Source: Apostichopus japonicus | Taxonomy: Eukaryota > Echinodermata > Holothuroidea > Aspidochirotida > Stichopodidae | DNA: 64,000 nt | Assembly (NCBI RefSeq): GCF_037975245.1 | Contig: NC_092582.1 | Location: 16,523,577-16,587,576, forward strand | Reading direction: 5' to 3' | Part shown: in pieces, positions 33,478 to 44,757 of the stretch | Layout of the letters: each line of letters begins with the position of its first letter | How positions within the stretch are numbered: position 1 is the first letter of the stretch | Made by a program: the position numbers and the translations under genes | The notes under the pieces: model-generated | What the model was told of the DNA's origin: nothing | The model's database searches: none | Seen by the model: the letters and a program-made list of their open reading frames with translations, nothing else

Positions 33478-33965
33478 TTATCATTCAAAAGAGCATTATT
33501 GTATGTAACCAAGCATGGTTTTTATTGGCTATTAAAGGGTAATTAAATGAATATGCATATCTGCGATGTGTCACTATGCGTCTTCCAGATGGATGGTGCA
33601 GCTATTCTCGATAAGTATCAGTATCCCTTCTTCGGGATGAACCGGCGGTCTTGCTCACAAAATACGTTTAAACGACTCAACATCTTGTTTTAATTTATTG
33701 TGTACTTAGCTTTAAGTATAATTTTAAATTTTAAAAAAAAAGAAAAGGAGAAAAGATGTTATCTTTTAAAAGAGCATTATTGTATGTAACCAAGCATGGT
33801 TTTCATTGGCTATTAAAGGGTAATTAAATGAATATGCATATCTGCAATGTGTCACTATGCGTCTTCCAGATGGATGGTGCAGCTATTCTCGATAAGTATC
33901 AGTATCACTTCTTCGGGATGAACCGGCGGTTTTGCTCACAAAATACGTTTAAACAACTCAAGCCG
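33478..33965. repeat. Duplicated block of about 200 bp, spaced 281 bp
   Basis: The stretch from GAGCATTATTGTATGTAACC through TATGCGTCTTCCAG and an open segment MDGAAILDKYQY.FFGMNRR occurs at about 33491 and 33772. The copies differ at few sites. The open part is preceded by an acceptor-like cttccag in both. Confidence 0.85.
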
Positions 33966-34989
33966 GTTCAGGTGTCGGTCAGTTATCAATCAAGATATTT
34001 TGTGTCCAGTTTTTGCGAGTATTCTCTTCGATGTGTCAAAAGTGTGTGGAACGTTTTTTTTTTTTCTGAAGTATTCCTAACAGCTTTTGACTGCTAAATA
34101 TATATTTGAGCAACACAGATATAAGATAAAAGTCTCACATTAATAGTAAAGTAAAAAATTATATATATAAACTTAAGTGCTGGTTAAATGGTGCGTAGTC
34201 CCAAAATAATGTCCTCATTCATCGGGACATTGACAATAACACTACGGATTGAATTAAGATATAAGGGTGCTTTTACAGGCCAGGTTGATTGCAGGGGAAT
34301 TAAATGCTATTTGCAATCTCCTTAGAGTAAAGGAAATTTTTCAAGTCAGTGGTGAAAAGATGGAAAACAAATAATTTGACTACAGCGTTTGTGAGATTCA
34401 TGTAATATGCGGGATTGGTTAATTGTTTTATTGCATAATACATGCAAAATTGTTGTGTACTAAACCTTATTTGTACACTTGAAATTATAGTACAAGAGTA
34501 TGCCAGACCTCGTCCGGCAAATTGTTAAAGTGAAGCCGGCTTTCTTCTGCACATTTACTATGCTTTAGAAGATTTTTGGGGGACGATATCTCCAAATCTT
34601 CCTTTTAATTTTTCCTTCTCTCTGTCAAGATTCCTAATTTTATATTTTCATTCTCAGATTTTCCATCCAAAATTGTTTTGTTGTTGTATGGTTCTTTTCG
34701 TTTTGTTTTTCTTTGATTTTTTTAGTTTTTTAATTTTATGTGGTTATTGGTATTGTTGTTTAGCTATTGTTTGTTTACAATTGGCTTTAATTTATTTCAT
34801 TCGATGATACTACAAGTATTCTTTTAGTTGGTTTAAAGAAAGTATTCTCTTTGTGGAATATCTGTTTTGTCGATGTCCTCAAGAAGAAACTGAAGCCAAA
34901 TTCAAAGGAAGGGTCGTAATGGTTTGCGGACAAATGGGATACGCGGGGAGGGGGGTTGTCTTCACTTTGTATGTTGTTTTCAGGGAGGA

Positions 34990-35280
34990 TGAGGGGTGGG
35001 GAGGAGAGGTGGAAGCTGGGTTGAGGGTTGGGTTGAGGGTGGATTGGGTTTACTGTACATAGCTTGGGTTAATGTTCAGATGTTACTTTAACTAATTATT
35101 TGATGTCTTAGCTGGAGTGTGGGGTTGGAGAGTTGAGCATTGAGTTGAGGGTGGATGGGTTGAGGGTGGATTGGGTTTAATGTACATAGCTTAGGTTAAT
35201 GTTCATATGTTACTTTAACTAATTATTTGATGTCTTGGCTGGAGTGTGGGGTGGAGGGTGAGGGGCTTTGGAGGGAAGGG
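34990..35280. repeat. 128-bp tandem duplication, G-rich ends
   Basis: GGATTGGGTTTACTGTACAT at 35041 recurs with one change at 35169, continuing through ACTTTAACTAATTATTTGAT in both. Confidence 0.88.
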
Positions 35281-38038
35281 GAGGGAGGGGGAAGATTGGA
35301 GGGTCCTTGATAATGTGGGATTTCCGTTGCTGCATCACTCAATTCCTTTCACAGAGAAACTTCAACACTCCATAGTGTTACATTCCACATTACGCTTCCA
35401 CAGTTTGTTTATTAATAATGGGTATTATTGAGAGTCAGGAAGCTTAACCCTGTCATTTGTGAATTGTGTTTGTTGTTACGGGACTGAATGTTTCATTTGA
35501 ATGTTATGCAAAAGATTTGCAACAAAGGTATGCTCACGGGAATTTAATCGTACTGTATGTGATCAAGTATATTTGTAAATATATATACACATTATTTTAC
35601 TACTCGGTAGAAATGAGAATTATTCCGTGTAATGTCAAGTTTCAAGGTGTGGTAGATAGCTATTGGCAGCATGCTAAGAAATATTCAAAAAAGAGGGACT
35701 TAAAAAAGAATCCGAATTTTTCCGCTTAAGACATAATACGTGACACACCTCAGCCTGGGAAGGCATTTCAGTCACCTACTTCTAAGCCAGGGAAACTGTG
35801 TAATCCCACCCCCGCCCCACTTCACTTTTGTCCCTTTTATGGACTTTGGTCATTAAGGTATACATGTAAATTTATCATTGGGTATGTATTATATATGGTT
35901 ACAGTTTTATATATGAACACTGCACCTATCTGTTGACATTACACCATAATCGTCTATCACATTGAAGAAGTGCTTTCACCAATGTTAGTGTGCTATTATT
36001 AAACATCTGTACTAAAATGATGCATTTATAATCTATGTTCACCAAATATGTTATTATCATTTTTATTATTATTATTATACTATTCTGTAATAGATATAAG
36101 CCTTTTCTCAGTCTGAAATCATTTATGCAAATTAGCCAGCTAGGCGGGTAAAAAAGGGGTAAGATCAAACGAAATAGCGATCAAGGAGGTGGCGAGTTTT
36201 TTTATTTCACATTTCATAGGTGATAGAGAAGGAACTTTCAGGCATGGCTCTAATGGAGGATCAAGAGACCAAGGCAAATTTAAAAAAAAAAAAAATTAAA
36301 AAAAAAAAATCAATGGCAGGGGGACCACAGCAACTTTTTTCAGCTTACACAAAAAAAGCACCAAGACGTTTGAAAAAAAATTAAAAAGGGCAGAAATGAA
36401 CTTTTTTTTTACCCAGAGTGAGAGAAAACAGGCAAGATTAATGAAAATATTTTCACACAGCTGCCTAATAAGCTGCTATCTGGCGCAAATAATCACAGGA
36501 GTTTTCCAACGATATCTGAAGCCTGATAGAGATCGTGATGCGGGCTCTTATGGTACCGTGATTAAATTTAAAGAGGCATGGCATTTTGGTTTTATTTTTT
36601 GTGGCCATTATCAGTAACGGATGAGTACGGATGTCGTCCGCTAAATTCCGAGTCCCGACTTTCATAAACAGAAGTTTAAAATTTTATATAGTATGCCGTG
36701 CAAGGTCTAGACAAGGTTATTGAACACACAGAAAATATAAATGATAGGAACAACAGATAGACTGCCGATGTCAAGAAATGTGTCATTCCTTCTGTTAGTG
36801 ATCCTGAGCACTCTGCAAACCTCAAACTGAGAAATGGCTTTGTTATCATCATCAAGTTTTAAGCTTTTTATGATTTAATATCAGGTACACACATTTGTTA
36901 ATATCTTGCCAAATAAAAAAATGCTTCTGAATTGAGGAGTGTAAAATATTAAAATATTTCAAGTTGTGCTTTTTTTTTTTTTTTTTTTGGTACAGTACTC
37001 TACCACTGTCTTTACCAAAGTGTGTCATATACAATTTATTCAAAGTGCATATGTTTAAGCCAGCTTCAATGTTTTTTTTTTTTTGCATCTAAATGAGGGG
37101 AGTGGAGGTTGTCGGTCAGATTCACATATTCTCCGATAATTTTGTTCTAGAGTAGCTTTTTTTCGAGTTGATATCGATTAATTTTGTAAATGCTATTTCG
37201 TTTCAAAGTACCAAAAAATGTATAGTAGCACACAAAAAAGAGAGGGGTGGGGAAGAAGGGGGATGGGAAGGTGTACACCTGTAAAAGTGGTTTAACTTTT
37301 CCCAGGCAGAATATAACAAATACATCAACTGAACCATTCCCCCTACTGATGATGGGGAAGGGGGCATGACCTCCTTTTGTGCATTCCACTGCCACAATTG
37401 TGTTTGCTGCAACATGTGGGTTGACAAATTCCTCAGTTTATCAACTCTGGTTTTGGGGAACCACCCGTCCCCCCACCCCCCCAAAAAAAAAATCCAGGCT
37501 AGCATCAAGATGGGATTGTGAGCATAGCAGAATGAACTGAAACCTGTCATGAACAGCTTTCCCCAAAACAGCAGAGAAAAGTCTTACTCCATTTAGGAGT
37601 TTTCTTCAGATTTTAAATCTTTCTTCACACACAAGGCAGGAGACTTGATCAAGTCTAAATTATGACACTGTGGAGGCACATTTGCTTTCATTTCTTTTTC
37701 TTTTATTTATGACAATGTTTAATTTCCTGCAATGGAGAAGGATTTCTCTTACTACTTCAAGTATATATATTTTACTCTTCTCCTTCATTAAAAAATACCA
37801 ATTATTTCAGTTTTTAGTACAAAGTAGATCACATCTTCCTCATTGACTTCTTAACTGATGATGAGGATGGTAACTGAGATTTGACAAAACTAATATGGTA
37901 TTCCTTTTATCATTTTTTATCAAATGTTAAACCTTCTTCAAGATATTGCCAAAATTTTTAAGTAAACTGCCACCCTGCTCGAAGCTATAATACAAGCCTT
38001 TTTTATCTTTCCCTACAAGCATATTTATTGCTTAAAAT

Positions 38039-38452
38039 GTAGGGGAGGAGTGAGGTTTGTGGGGGAGGAGGGAGGTGGAAAGGGAGGAGGAAGGGGAGGA
38101 GGGAGGTTGTAGGGGAGGGAGGTTGTAGGGGGAGGGAGGTTGTAGGGGGAGGGAGGTTGTAGGGGAGGAGGGGGGTTGTACGGAAGGAGGGATGTTGTAG
38201 GGGTGGATGGTTGCAGGGGAGGTTGAAGGGGAGGAGGGAGGTTGTAGGGGAGGAGGGAGGTTGTAGGGGAGGAGGGAGGTTGTAGGGGAGGAGGGAGGTT
38301 GTAGGGGAGGAGGGAGGTTGCAGGAGAGGGGGGAGGTTGTAGGGGAGGAGGGAGGTTGAAGGGGAAGAGGGAGGTTGTAGGGGAGGGAGGTTGTAGGGAA
38401 GGAGGGAGGTTGTAGGGGAGGAGAGATGTTGTAGGGGAGGAGGGAGGATGTA
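38039..38452. repeat. G-rich minisatellite, about 19-bp unit, about 20 copies
   Basis: The unit is GGTTGTAGGGGAGGAGGGA with length variants. It is purine-only apart from TTGTA and lies about 640 bp past the stop of paralogue B. Proline-rich open frames on the - strand come from the repeat. Runs of three or four G could support quadruplexes. Confidence 0.95.
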
Positions 38453-39096
38453 TATGATCCTACTTCTGACACTAACCATTCCTTGTTGAATTTGTTTATG
38501 CATGTCAGTCTTAATATAAATTCTGCAGCACCAACCATTTGTTTCTCTCCCTTCCCCTCCCCCTCCCCAGCCATCACCCACTGTCACCTGATAGCTTATT
38601 CAGTTTGCTCAGTCAATTCAAGGTGAAAGAGCAGATTAAATCAACGATGATATTTTATAATACAAAGCATTTTATACAGCATATGTGATGCAATGAAAAA
38701 TAGGGAAACCTTTGGTTTATTCAGACGCACACTATTTCAGGACATTTCAATACTGAGGTTAGGCTTTGTAGTTTAACAGGTTTGAAACTTTGTACAAATC
38801 TGTTATTAGTTTCTAGAACGTTTTAAACTAGTTTGATTCTTAAGCAGAATGACTACGCCTTGTAACTTAAAAAGATTTGTGACTGGACAAAAGAAGAGTG
38901 AAAGAATCAAGTGATTTGCATATTAAAAGAATAATTAATCAGACAGAACTAATTGTCTTGTAAGTGACACTAGAATATATCATACTTTGTTACTTCATAC
39001 AGCTGCAGTTTCGGTAATAACTGTCACGAAATTTAAAATTCATTAATAGAAAGCTCTCTGTCGATCCCTCTTCTTCTCCTGAGTACCAGAACCGCA

Positions 39097-39264
39097 TCAA
39101 TCGTCCTTGGAAACGTACTTGTCCGTCTCGTGAGGGGAGTAGCACCCGAGGAGCGCGTTGAAGGATATTAATGCGTAGACAAAGAGCGTGGCTTGGAAAT
39201 GCCCTTCCAAAGCTTTGGTCGTGAAGTTGGTCGACAGGATAAAGATGATAATGGCCAGAGTTTC
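39097..39264 (-). CDS. Paralogue B terminal exon 6
   Basis: Acceptor gaatctttcag, stop TGA. Encodes ETLAIIIFILSTNFTTKALE then QATLFVYALISFNALLG and CYSPHETDKYVSKDD. Same 168-nt length as the paralogue and the most conserved exon of the pair. Confidence 0.95.
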   Translation of the reverse strand, partial: ETLAIIIFILSTNFTTKALEGHFQATLFVYALISFNALLGCYSPHETDKYVSKDD

Positions 39265-42200
39265 CTGAAAGATTCAATAATGATCCAGATTACACCAGCT
39301 AAACATGAAAGATTAAAATTTCAAGCTTTTTACACCTATTACACATTATTATTATCAGTGGCGGAGCGTCCATACAGTCAGGGGGGGCGGATGCCCCCCC
39401 CTGACGGACTCAAATGGACTGCTGACGCCCTTTTCAGCTCTTTACCAATGTTTACTTATTTGCGATTATTGACTTTTTTATTGCGCTCTCATCTACCTAT
39501 TGACATTTGTCACAGTTTGTTGGTGTAATTTGGCGATGACATCTATTTATTCTTCGTTTATCTGCAAATCAGCCAGGCCCGGAAAGGGTCATTTACGGCG
39601 ATCTAGGGAGTATCTTTACTCAAAAAAATTCTGTACGCTACGCGCCAACCTGTGGTGGCGCTCAGCTTAGATAGTGTCGAAAGCGCCCCTACAGACAATT
39701 CTCGCCCCTCCTGACCAATACCCCTAGCACCGCCACTGATTATTATTATTTTATCTTTCACAAAATGAAGAATATCACACTGAAAATTCTTGAAAGATTT
39801 TGAAATGATTTGATTTAATGCCCTGAGCAGAAACCTATTTTGAAAAAAAAATTCCAACCAGTACAATGGAGGGAAATTAAATATTTTCTGGCCTCTCTCG
39901 ACTAGTATTAAGAGATTTATAGAAACAAAATGGAGATGGGTTGAGGCAGGGCAGTGAAATTTTTCCAGATGCTGTCAGCTTGAAATAACTATAAACCAGA
40001 AATGCAAACTTGCACCGAGGTTTTGATGACTTAAGCAGTCGAATGATTATCAGAGTGTGATATACCTGAAGATTCGTGCCTTGAGATGTGTTCATAATGT
40101 TTTCATTTTATAAATTGTCAGTTGGTCTCTCAATGGACCTTTAACCTCCTCCCTAGAGGTTTTGTTTCCTTTTCAGCTGGAAAGAACTGTAAACCTTGGT
40201 CAACTGTAAGAGAGAGAAACAAAACTTACCAAAACACGGGTGAGTAGCACGGACCGTTTGTTGTTGTTTAAGAGTGCACTGGAATACAGAAGGCTCAAGA
40301 TTCCTGAACCCACACAGAAAGCACCATAGGTCTGTGTCAGTATGATCTCAACGTCATCAAAGTCCTTCGAGTTTGTCTGAAAATATTCAACGAGGTAAAA
40401 GTATTTCACCAGCAGAAAAGCCAAAGAGAGATGGAATTCAATGCATCATTGAGACAGGAATTTGTATCAACTGGGTACCCATCCTCTTATATACATACTG
40501 TATATACATATATATTTAAATTGATTTCAATCATTCAAGTTACATATATCTGTGACAGGCAAATAATACTAACTCACCCACCACATCCAAATAGTACAGT
40601 ATAGGTCTACTAGGGAAGGGTGTGAATTTCTCCCTTAGTTTTTCGACTACCACGGAGAATAAAGAAACCTTCATGTCCAGGATGGCCAAATTCATGTTAT
40701 TTTTAGAACAGTTAAGTTATTATAATTCCTGAGGGTCAGATAGCAGGGATGCCAGCAGGGTTTGCCCCTATGGCCTAGAAGTTGTGGGGACTTGGATGTC
40801 CCAAAGACTATCTAAGCTAATGTTGGGAACTTTATGAAAATCCAGAGAAAAAAATTGCGGTATAGGCTCCAATTTGCGTATGCTACAGTGTGTTAGGATA
40901 ATAGTTAGAAATTCGCGGAAAAAGCTCATGCCTATTTCAACTGAGACGGAAAGATCGTGTGGAGCCTGAACCAAATTTCAAAATCGCAATTGCCGAAATT
41001 CTGGCATCCCTGATGATAGCTAACCAAGGCTACTTTAAGTCTCTTTCCATGTGATGATTGCAGATGGACAGAGGCTTATACACCAACCTTCACTCTTCGA
41101 CGCGTGAGAAGTGGGTAAGCAGACACTTCCCTCATCTGCTCATTGAATAAATGCTGCAGCACTGGGGTGTGTGTAATGTTATTATTGGACTTTACCCGGA
41201 ATGGCAACTGCTTGATGCTCAATTCTAATCGATGCAATGGGTGACATCACTTTCCCCAAATAGATTTTACAGGGTCCTGTCAGTCAAGTCAAGATAAATA
41301 CCACAACTTGTTTCCTATATATATTATTCTACAATACCACTTATATTTAAACAGTTCCAGTTCAAGGTTTGCCGTAACATCCTTACCAACGCTTGCAGCA
41401 TTAGACTTGGATATGCCATCAAACCAATCCCTTGGAAGAGGTTCAGGACGAAATCTATCATCATGTGCATGTTCAACCTGCTGTTGAGTTGAGAATGTCC
41501 GTAGAATTCGCTGGACATGAAGACAAACATTAGTTGTGCAGAGGCGTTTGCAATGTTCTTGTACAGCCAAAAGCTCTGCAAGTGAAACAAAGAACCAGAA
41601 AATTATAAGCGTGTAAAATTTTAATTTGAGGAATGTCATGAGCTGTTGAAATAGAATCGGTACAGAACTGTCTATCTATGACACAAACTGTTACTGTTAC
41701 TTTAATTTGTTTATAGAAAATGAAATAGCGTTCATATTCCTAGGTTATGCCCATATCAGTTCCTTCTGTCACAAATTGCACATTTAAACGGTTATATCCA
41801 ACGGTTACATCCAACGGTTACATCCAAACGGTTACAGTAGGCAGCTTGATCTATGACTCATAGCTACTGAAATTAACCTGCCGGAGTCGACAAACATCTG
41901 CACACTGCGTCCCTACAATGTTTAAAATACGCTACAATGGCATCATTTAAAGTGATGTTAGTTGTAAGCAAATCTAAAAGGACTCCTGGTTTGCCAAAAT
42001 CAAGGTCCAGAGGCAAATCTCAACCAATTAGAATCATTGTAATTTGTAACATTAGTCTGCAAGATAACTTCCCCTACCTCTCCAAATTTCAAGGAAATCG
42101 ATGAGTCACTATAGAAAGGGTGGGAACAATCCTGTTGAAAGCAGTACTCTAAAATTGGTTACCGTGAAGCAGAGTTTATTGTGCTAATTGAATACCTGGA

Positions 42201-44757
42201 AAGTCTACTTTAAATGGATCATGAGACTTTCTCTTTAACCTCTCAAGTCGAGTCATAAACAATGTGGGTGGATTAAGATGATTGAAAAGATAACTCTTTA
42301 ACAAAGTCATTTTTTTCCGTTTCAAGCTATTAAAAAAACAAAGAAAGTCTCAGTGGTGAAACAGCAAGTTGAAGTTAGCTAGCTATGATAAGCATACATG
42401 TGGAGACATACTTTATCAATTAGCAGTGTACAATATATTTCTCTACAGTACTAATTTAATCCCTCCTTTTTCTTCCTTTAGAATGTTAATTTTGTGAGTG
42501 TAATATTTCTTTCACAATTAAAATTCTAATATTTTTTTTTCTCCCAAATATAGGTGGTGTTTGACACTTGCGACCCAATTAATTAGCTCCTTTACTCTGG
42601 AACACTCATCCAAAGGGTAGATCTGCTATACATTCCACATGTACTGTAAACTAGACTGACTCTATATAGGAGACCTACAGTATCAATGCTTATCAACACA
42701 GACCACTTACCCCAAACGTAGCACCATCGGTCTTGTGCTTGGTGCTTATTGGAGTCACAATGTTGACGACACTCTCCAAAGCGGCAGTCTATAAAACGAT
42801 GCAAGAAAGAAAACACAGCACGTACATTATGGAAGCAAAAATGTTGAAAGGTAATTTTTTTTTCTAACACAAGCAGGTTGGATTCATACATTGTTACAGT
42901 GGTAGAATATCTACTGTGCATTACTGTATATATACCAAAGTATGAACAGATCAGGTTAATTCCAAACACTTACCAGCTTACTAACGAGCGCCAAGCTACC
43001 TATCCCCTCATAACATCAGCACTTTCCCCTCTAATGTGTCTAGAGTGACCTGGTAACCTTTATTAGCACCGTACACCCTTACTTAGCAACAGGTCACATC
43101 CGGGTCAATGACCTTCCTTCTCACGCTACCACCCAAAGTGTCTGGAAGTCTGTATTCTTAGCCGATTTTGTAATATCGATGCGATATATGGAGAGCGCTT
43201 ACAGTATGTTTTGAGAAGTTTTCCACGTTGGGAAGTAAAATTCTTCCGTAAACACAACTGATTTCCAAAGGCTGCATCGTGTATTTGATGACAAAGATGA
43301 TAGTTATTGTAAGAGGTATATCTGGAGTCATCTCTGTCCTCTTTCACATGCAAGAATATCTGAATATCTGAAGTTATTCACCAGCTTAAAGCTGATGGAG
43401 GTGGGAAGTGAATGGCCTCTCTGCTACCCCACCCATCCCCTCCCCCCTCGGCTCTTGCACATATCCCTGACGGTGACAGAGCAATACCAGCAAATCACTT
43501 ACCAAGAACACACAAAAAATGAGTGCCACCCTCACATAGGAATCAGAAGAGGAATAGTTTAAGTAGATGTTCAATCCTGAACTCAGACACACCACCCCAC
43601 AGATTCGTATCAGAAAGACATGGGTATCTCCCATAGACCCTGAAATCTGTGGAGGAGAAAAATGAATTAATTAAGGGTCAATTTACATGTCATAGAGTGA
43701 ATGCAGAATTCACAGCCTCAAGAAATACAGTATGTACTTTGAAAAACCGAATTGAACCCAAAACAACGCACTCAACATCAAATGTACTTGTAAGTATTTT
43801 ATGACCTTTGACTTCCACAAAAAGCTTGTATTCACTATGTACAGTGGATGCGAAATTCATCCATGCCATGGAGTCACCATGTTTACAAAGTTTTCAGACA
43901 TTGACCTCTATCTTGACCTCAAATGGTCTTTGACCGTAGCTCATATAATAACCAATGTTAGAGTTCTTGTCACAATGTGTGCACTAAGGTAGATCTACAT
44001 ACAAGGTAGGCAGGTCACTCAACCCTTTAGATATATACTTTGGTGCTACTGTTTTCACAAGGTGTTCAGAATTGTCACATGTTGATTGCATGACTTCAAA
44101 GGACCCTTTGGCGAGCTCCACAACAAATCATGTACGCACCAAGATGTATGAATATAAGCTTTGTTGTCAAATGAGATTTTCCTAATCGATACAGCCTGTT
44201 GAAGTTTTTGTTCTCCCCCACGAATGATGTTGTGATATATATATATTGACCATGCATGCAGCCACTCCATTTCTAGCTCGGCAAATTCCAGTTACAATTG
44301 GTTCCCGCTTCATGCACAATGTCATTTACAGTAGACGAAATACACCTATAATGAATAAATGTTGTTCTTCTTTAATTAAAAATGAGTTAGGAAAATGGAG
44401 TCAATTTATGTGATGGACTCTGGAAAGGTGCTTTCTTACCTTTGGCAGAGGCCTTTTAAATGAAGGAAGTTGCTCAATGCAAAATCATTGATGCTTATCA
44501 GGATTTGTCATAGGCCTAGATGGTTATGTGAAAATATCTCTGCTAGCCATCACACTAATTAGCAATTGTACAATAATTATGCTTACCATAAGCAATGGTC
44601 GCCCAGAAATCTGTGGAATAGCTACAAGCAGTAAGCCAAGTACTGCAAAACTTCCCATTGATACCAAGAGCCATTGCTTTTGGGGAATACGCGAAATTAG
44701 TAGTAAGAGTACAGAGAGTATTGCACAAAATGCGACAATCTCTTGAATCTTATCCAT
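39097..44757 (-). CDS. Polytopic membrane protein, paralogue B (298 aa, 6 exons)
   Basis: Spliced on the - strand: 44587-44757, 43503-43646, 42711-42788, 41387-41575, 40230-40376, 39097-39264. The total is 897 nt, all introns are phase 0 and all splice sites GT/AG; stop TGA at 39097-39099. The start MDKIQEIVAF is chosen because the divergent paralogue at 47771 begins MDAIQEIIAF. About nine hydrophobic segments predict a multi-pass membrane protein. Conserved with the paralogue: YGHSQL.SRLN.H in exon 4, CVGSGILSLLY in exon 5, and SFNALLG.YSPHETD.YVSKD at the C terminus, where about 39 of 55 residues match. Exon 3 is four codons shorter than the paralogue's. A - strand AATAAA at 38716-38721 could be the poly(A) signal. 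I do not recognise the family, and no enzyme motif is visible. Confidence 0.88.
39265..40229. other. Paralogue B intron 5
   Basis: Contains a hAT-type MITE (39356-39738). The rest is AT-rich and unremarkable. Confidence 0.75.
39356..39738. mobile_element. hAT-type MITE with 8-bp target duplication
   Basis: The ends CAGTGGCGGAGC and the reverse complement CAGTGGCGGTGC form terminal inverted repeats. ATTATTAT flanks both sides (39348-39355 and 39739-39746). The flank is low-complexity, so the duplication is weaker proof than the ends. 383 bp, non-coding, with an internal G7/C7 palindrome near 39382. Confidence 0.85.
40230..40376 (-). CDS. Paralogue B exon 5
   Basis: Acceptor atattttcag, donor GTTTTG|gtaagt. 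Encodes TNSKDFDDVEIILTQTYGAF then CVGSGILSLLYSSALL and NNNKRSVLLTRVL. Two codons shorter than the paralogue's exon 5. Confidence 0.93.
40377..41386. other. Paralogue B intron 4
   Basis: Contains a hAT-like element at 40744-41012, otherwise nothing recognisable. Confidence 0.75.
40744..41012. mobile_element. Probable hAT-like MITE
   Basis: Begins CAGGGATGCCAGCAGGG and ends with the reverse complement CAGGGATGCCAGAATTT, a 12-bp perfect terminal repeat. GATAG is found on both sides but is offset by two bases on the right, so no clean 8-bp duplication is seen. 269 bp, non-coding. Confidence 0.7.
41387..41575 (-). CDS. Paralogue B exon 4
   Basis: Acceptor gcttttgcag-like (cttgcag), donor GCGTTG|gtaagg. 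Encodes SFWLYKNIANASAQLMFVFM, YGHSQLNSRLNMH and LMAYPSLMLQAL. Same 189-nt length as the paralogue, with about half the residues identical. Confidence 0.92.
41576..42710. other. Paralogue B intron 3
   Basis: A short repeat of AACGGTTACATCC (about four times, 41788-41838) is the only structure noticed. Confidence 0.7.
42711..42788 (-). CDS. Paralogue B exon 3
   Basis: Acceptor gttttatag, donor TTTGGG|gtaagt. Encodes TAALESVVNIVTPISTKHKT then DGATFG. This is the most diverged exon, and it is less hydrophobic than its counterpart (IALLLLFTNILTLG). It is recognised by position, phase and the shared .TF ending. Confidence 0.78.
42789..43502. other. Paralogue B intron 2
   Basis: No exon or element is recognised. 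Confidence 0.65.
43503..43646 (-). CDS. Paralogue B exon 2
   Basis: Acceptor ctcctccacag, donor TTCTTG|gtaagt. Encodes ISGSMGDTHVFLIRICGVVC then LNIYLNYSSSDSYVRVALIF. Same 144-nt length as exon 2 of the paralogue (IYLNYNSPDAYTRV). Confidence 0.9.
43647..44586. other. Paralogue B intron 1
   Basis: No exon or element is recognised; AT-rich. Confidence 0.65.
44587..44757 (-). CDS. Paralogue B exon 1
   Basis: ATG at 44755-44757, donor CTTATG|gtaagc. Encodes MDKIQEIVAF and two hydrophobic helices (AILSVLLLLIS; LGLLLVAIP). 57 codons against 58 in the paralogue. Confidence 0.88.

Larger units (their letters stand above)
29774..39096. other. Intergenic region between QSOX and paralogue B
   Basis: Includes the 3' UTRs of both genes, which are convergent. 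No AATAAA is evident in the first 1.5 kb after the QSOX stop. The region holds two weak diverged echoes of a CAGGCCTGGAAG block (30150-30260, 30430-30560), a TA microsatellite, an exon-like segment at 31851, a 281-bp spaced duplication, a 128-bp duplication, A-rich tracts (36270-36380) and a G-rich array. No gene can be assembled. Confidence 0.6.

Noticed and set aside
38003-38587. Two overlapping proline-rich - strand open frames of 181 and 194 residues
   Set aside because: They are translations of the 19-bp G-rich array in two registers, with no gene-like flanks or splice sites.
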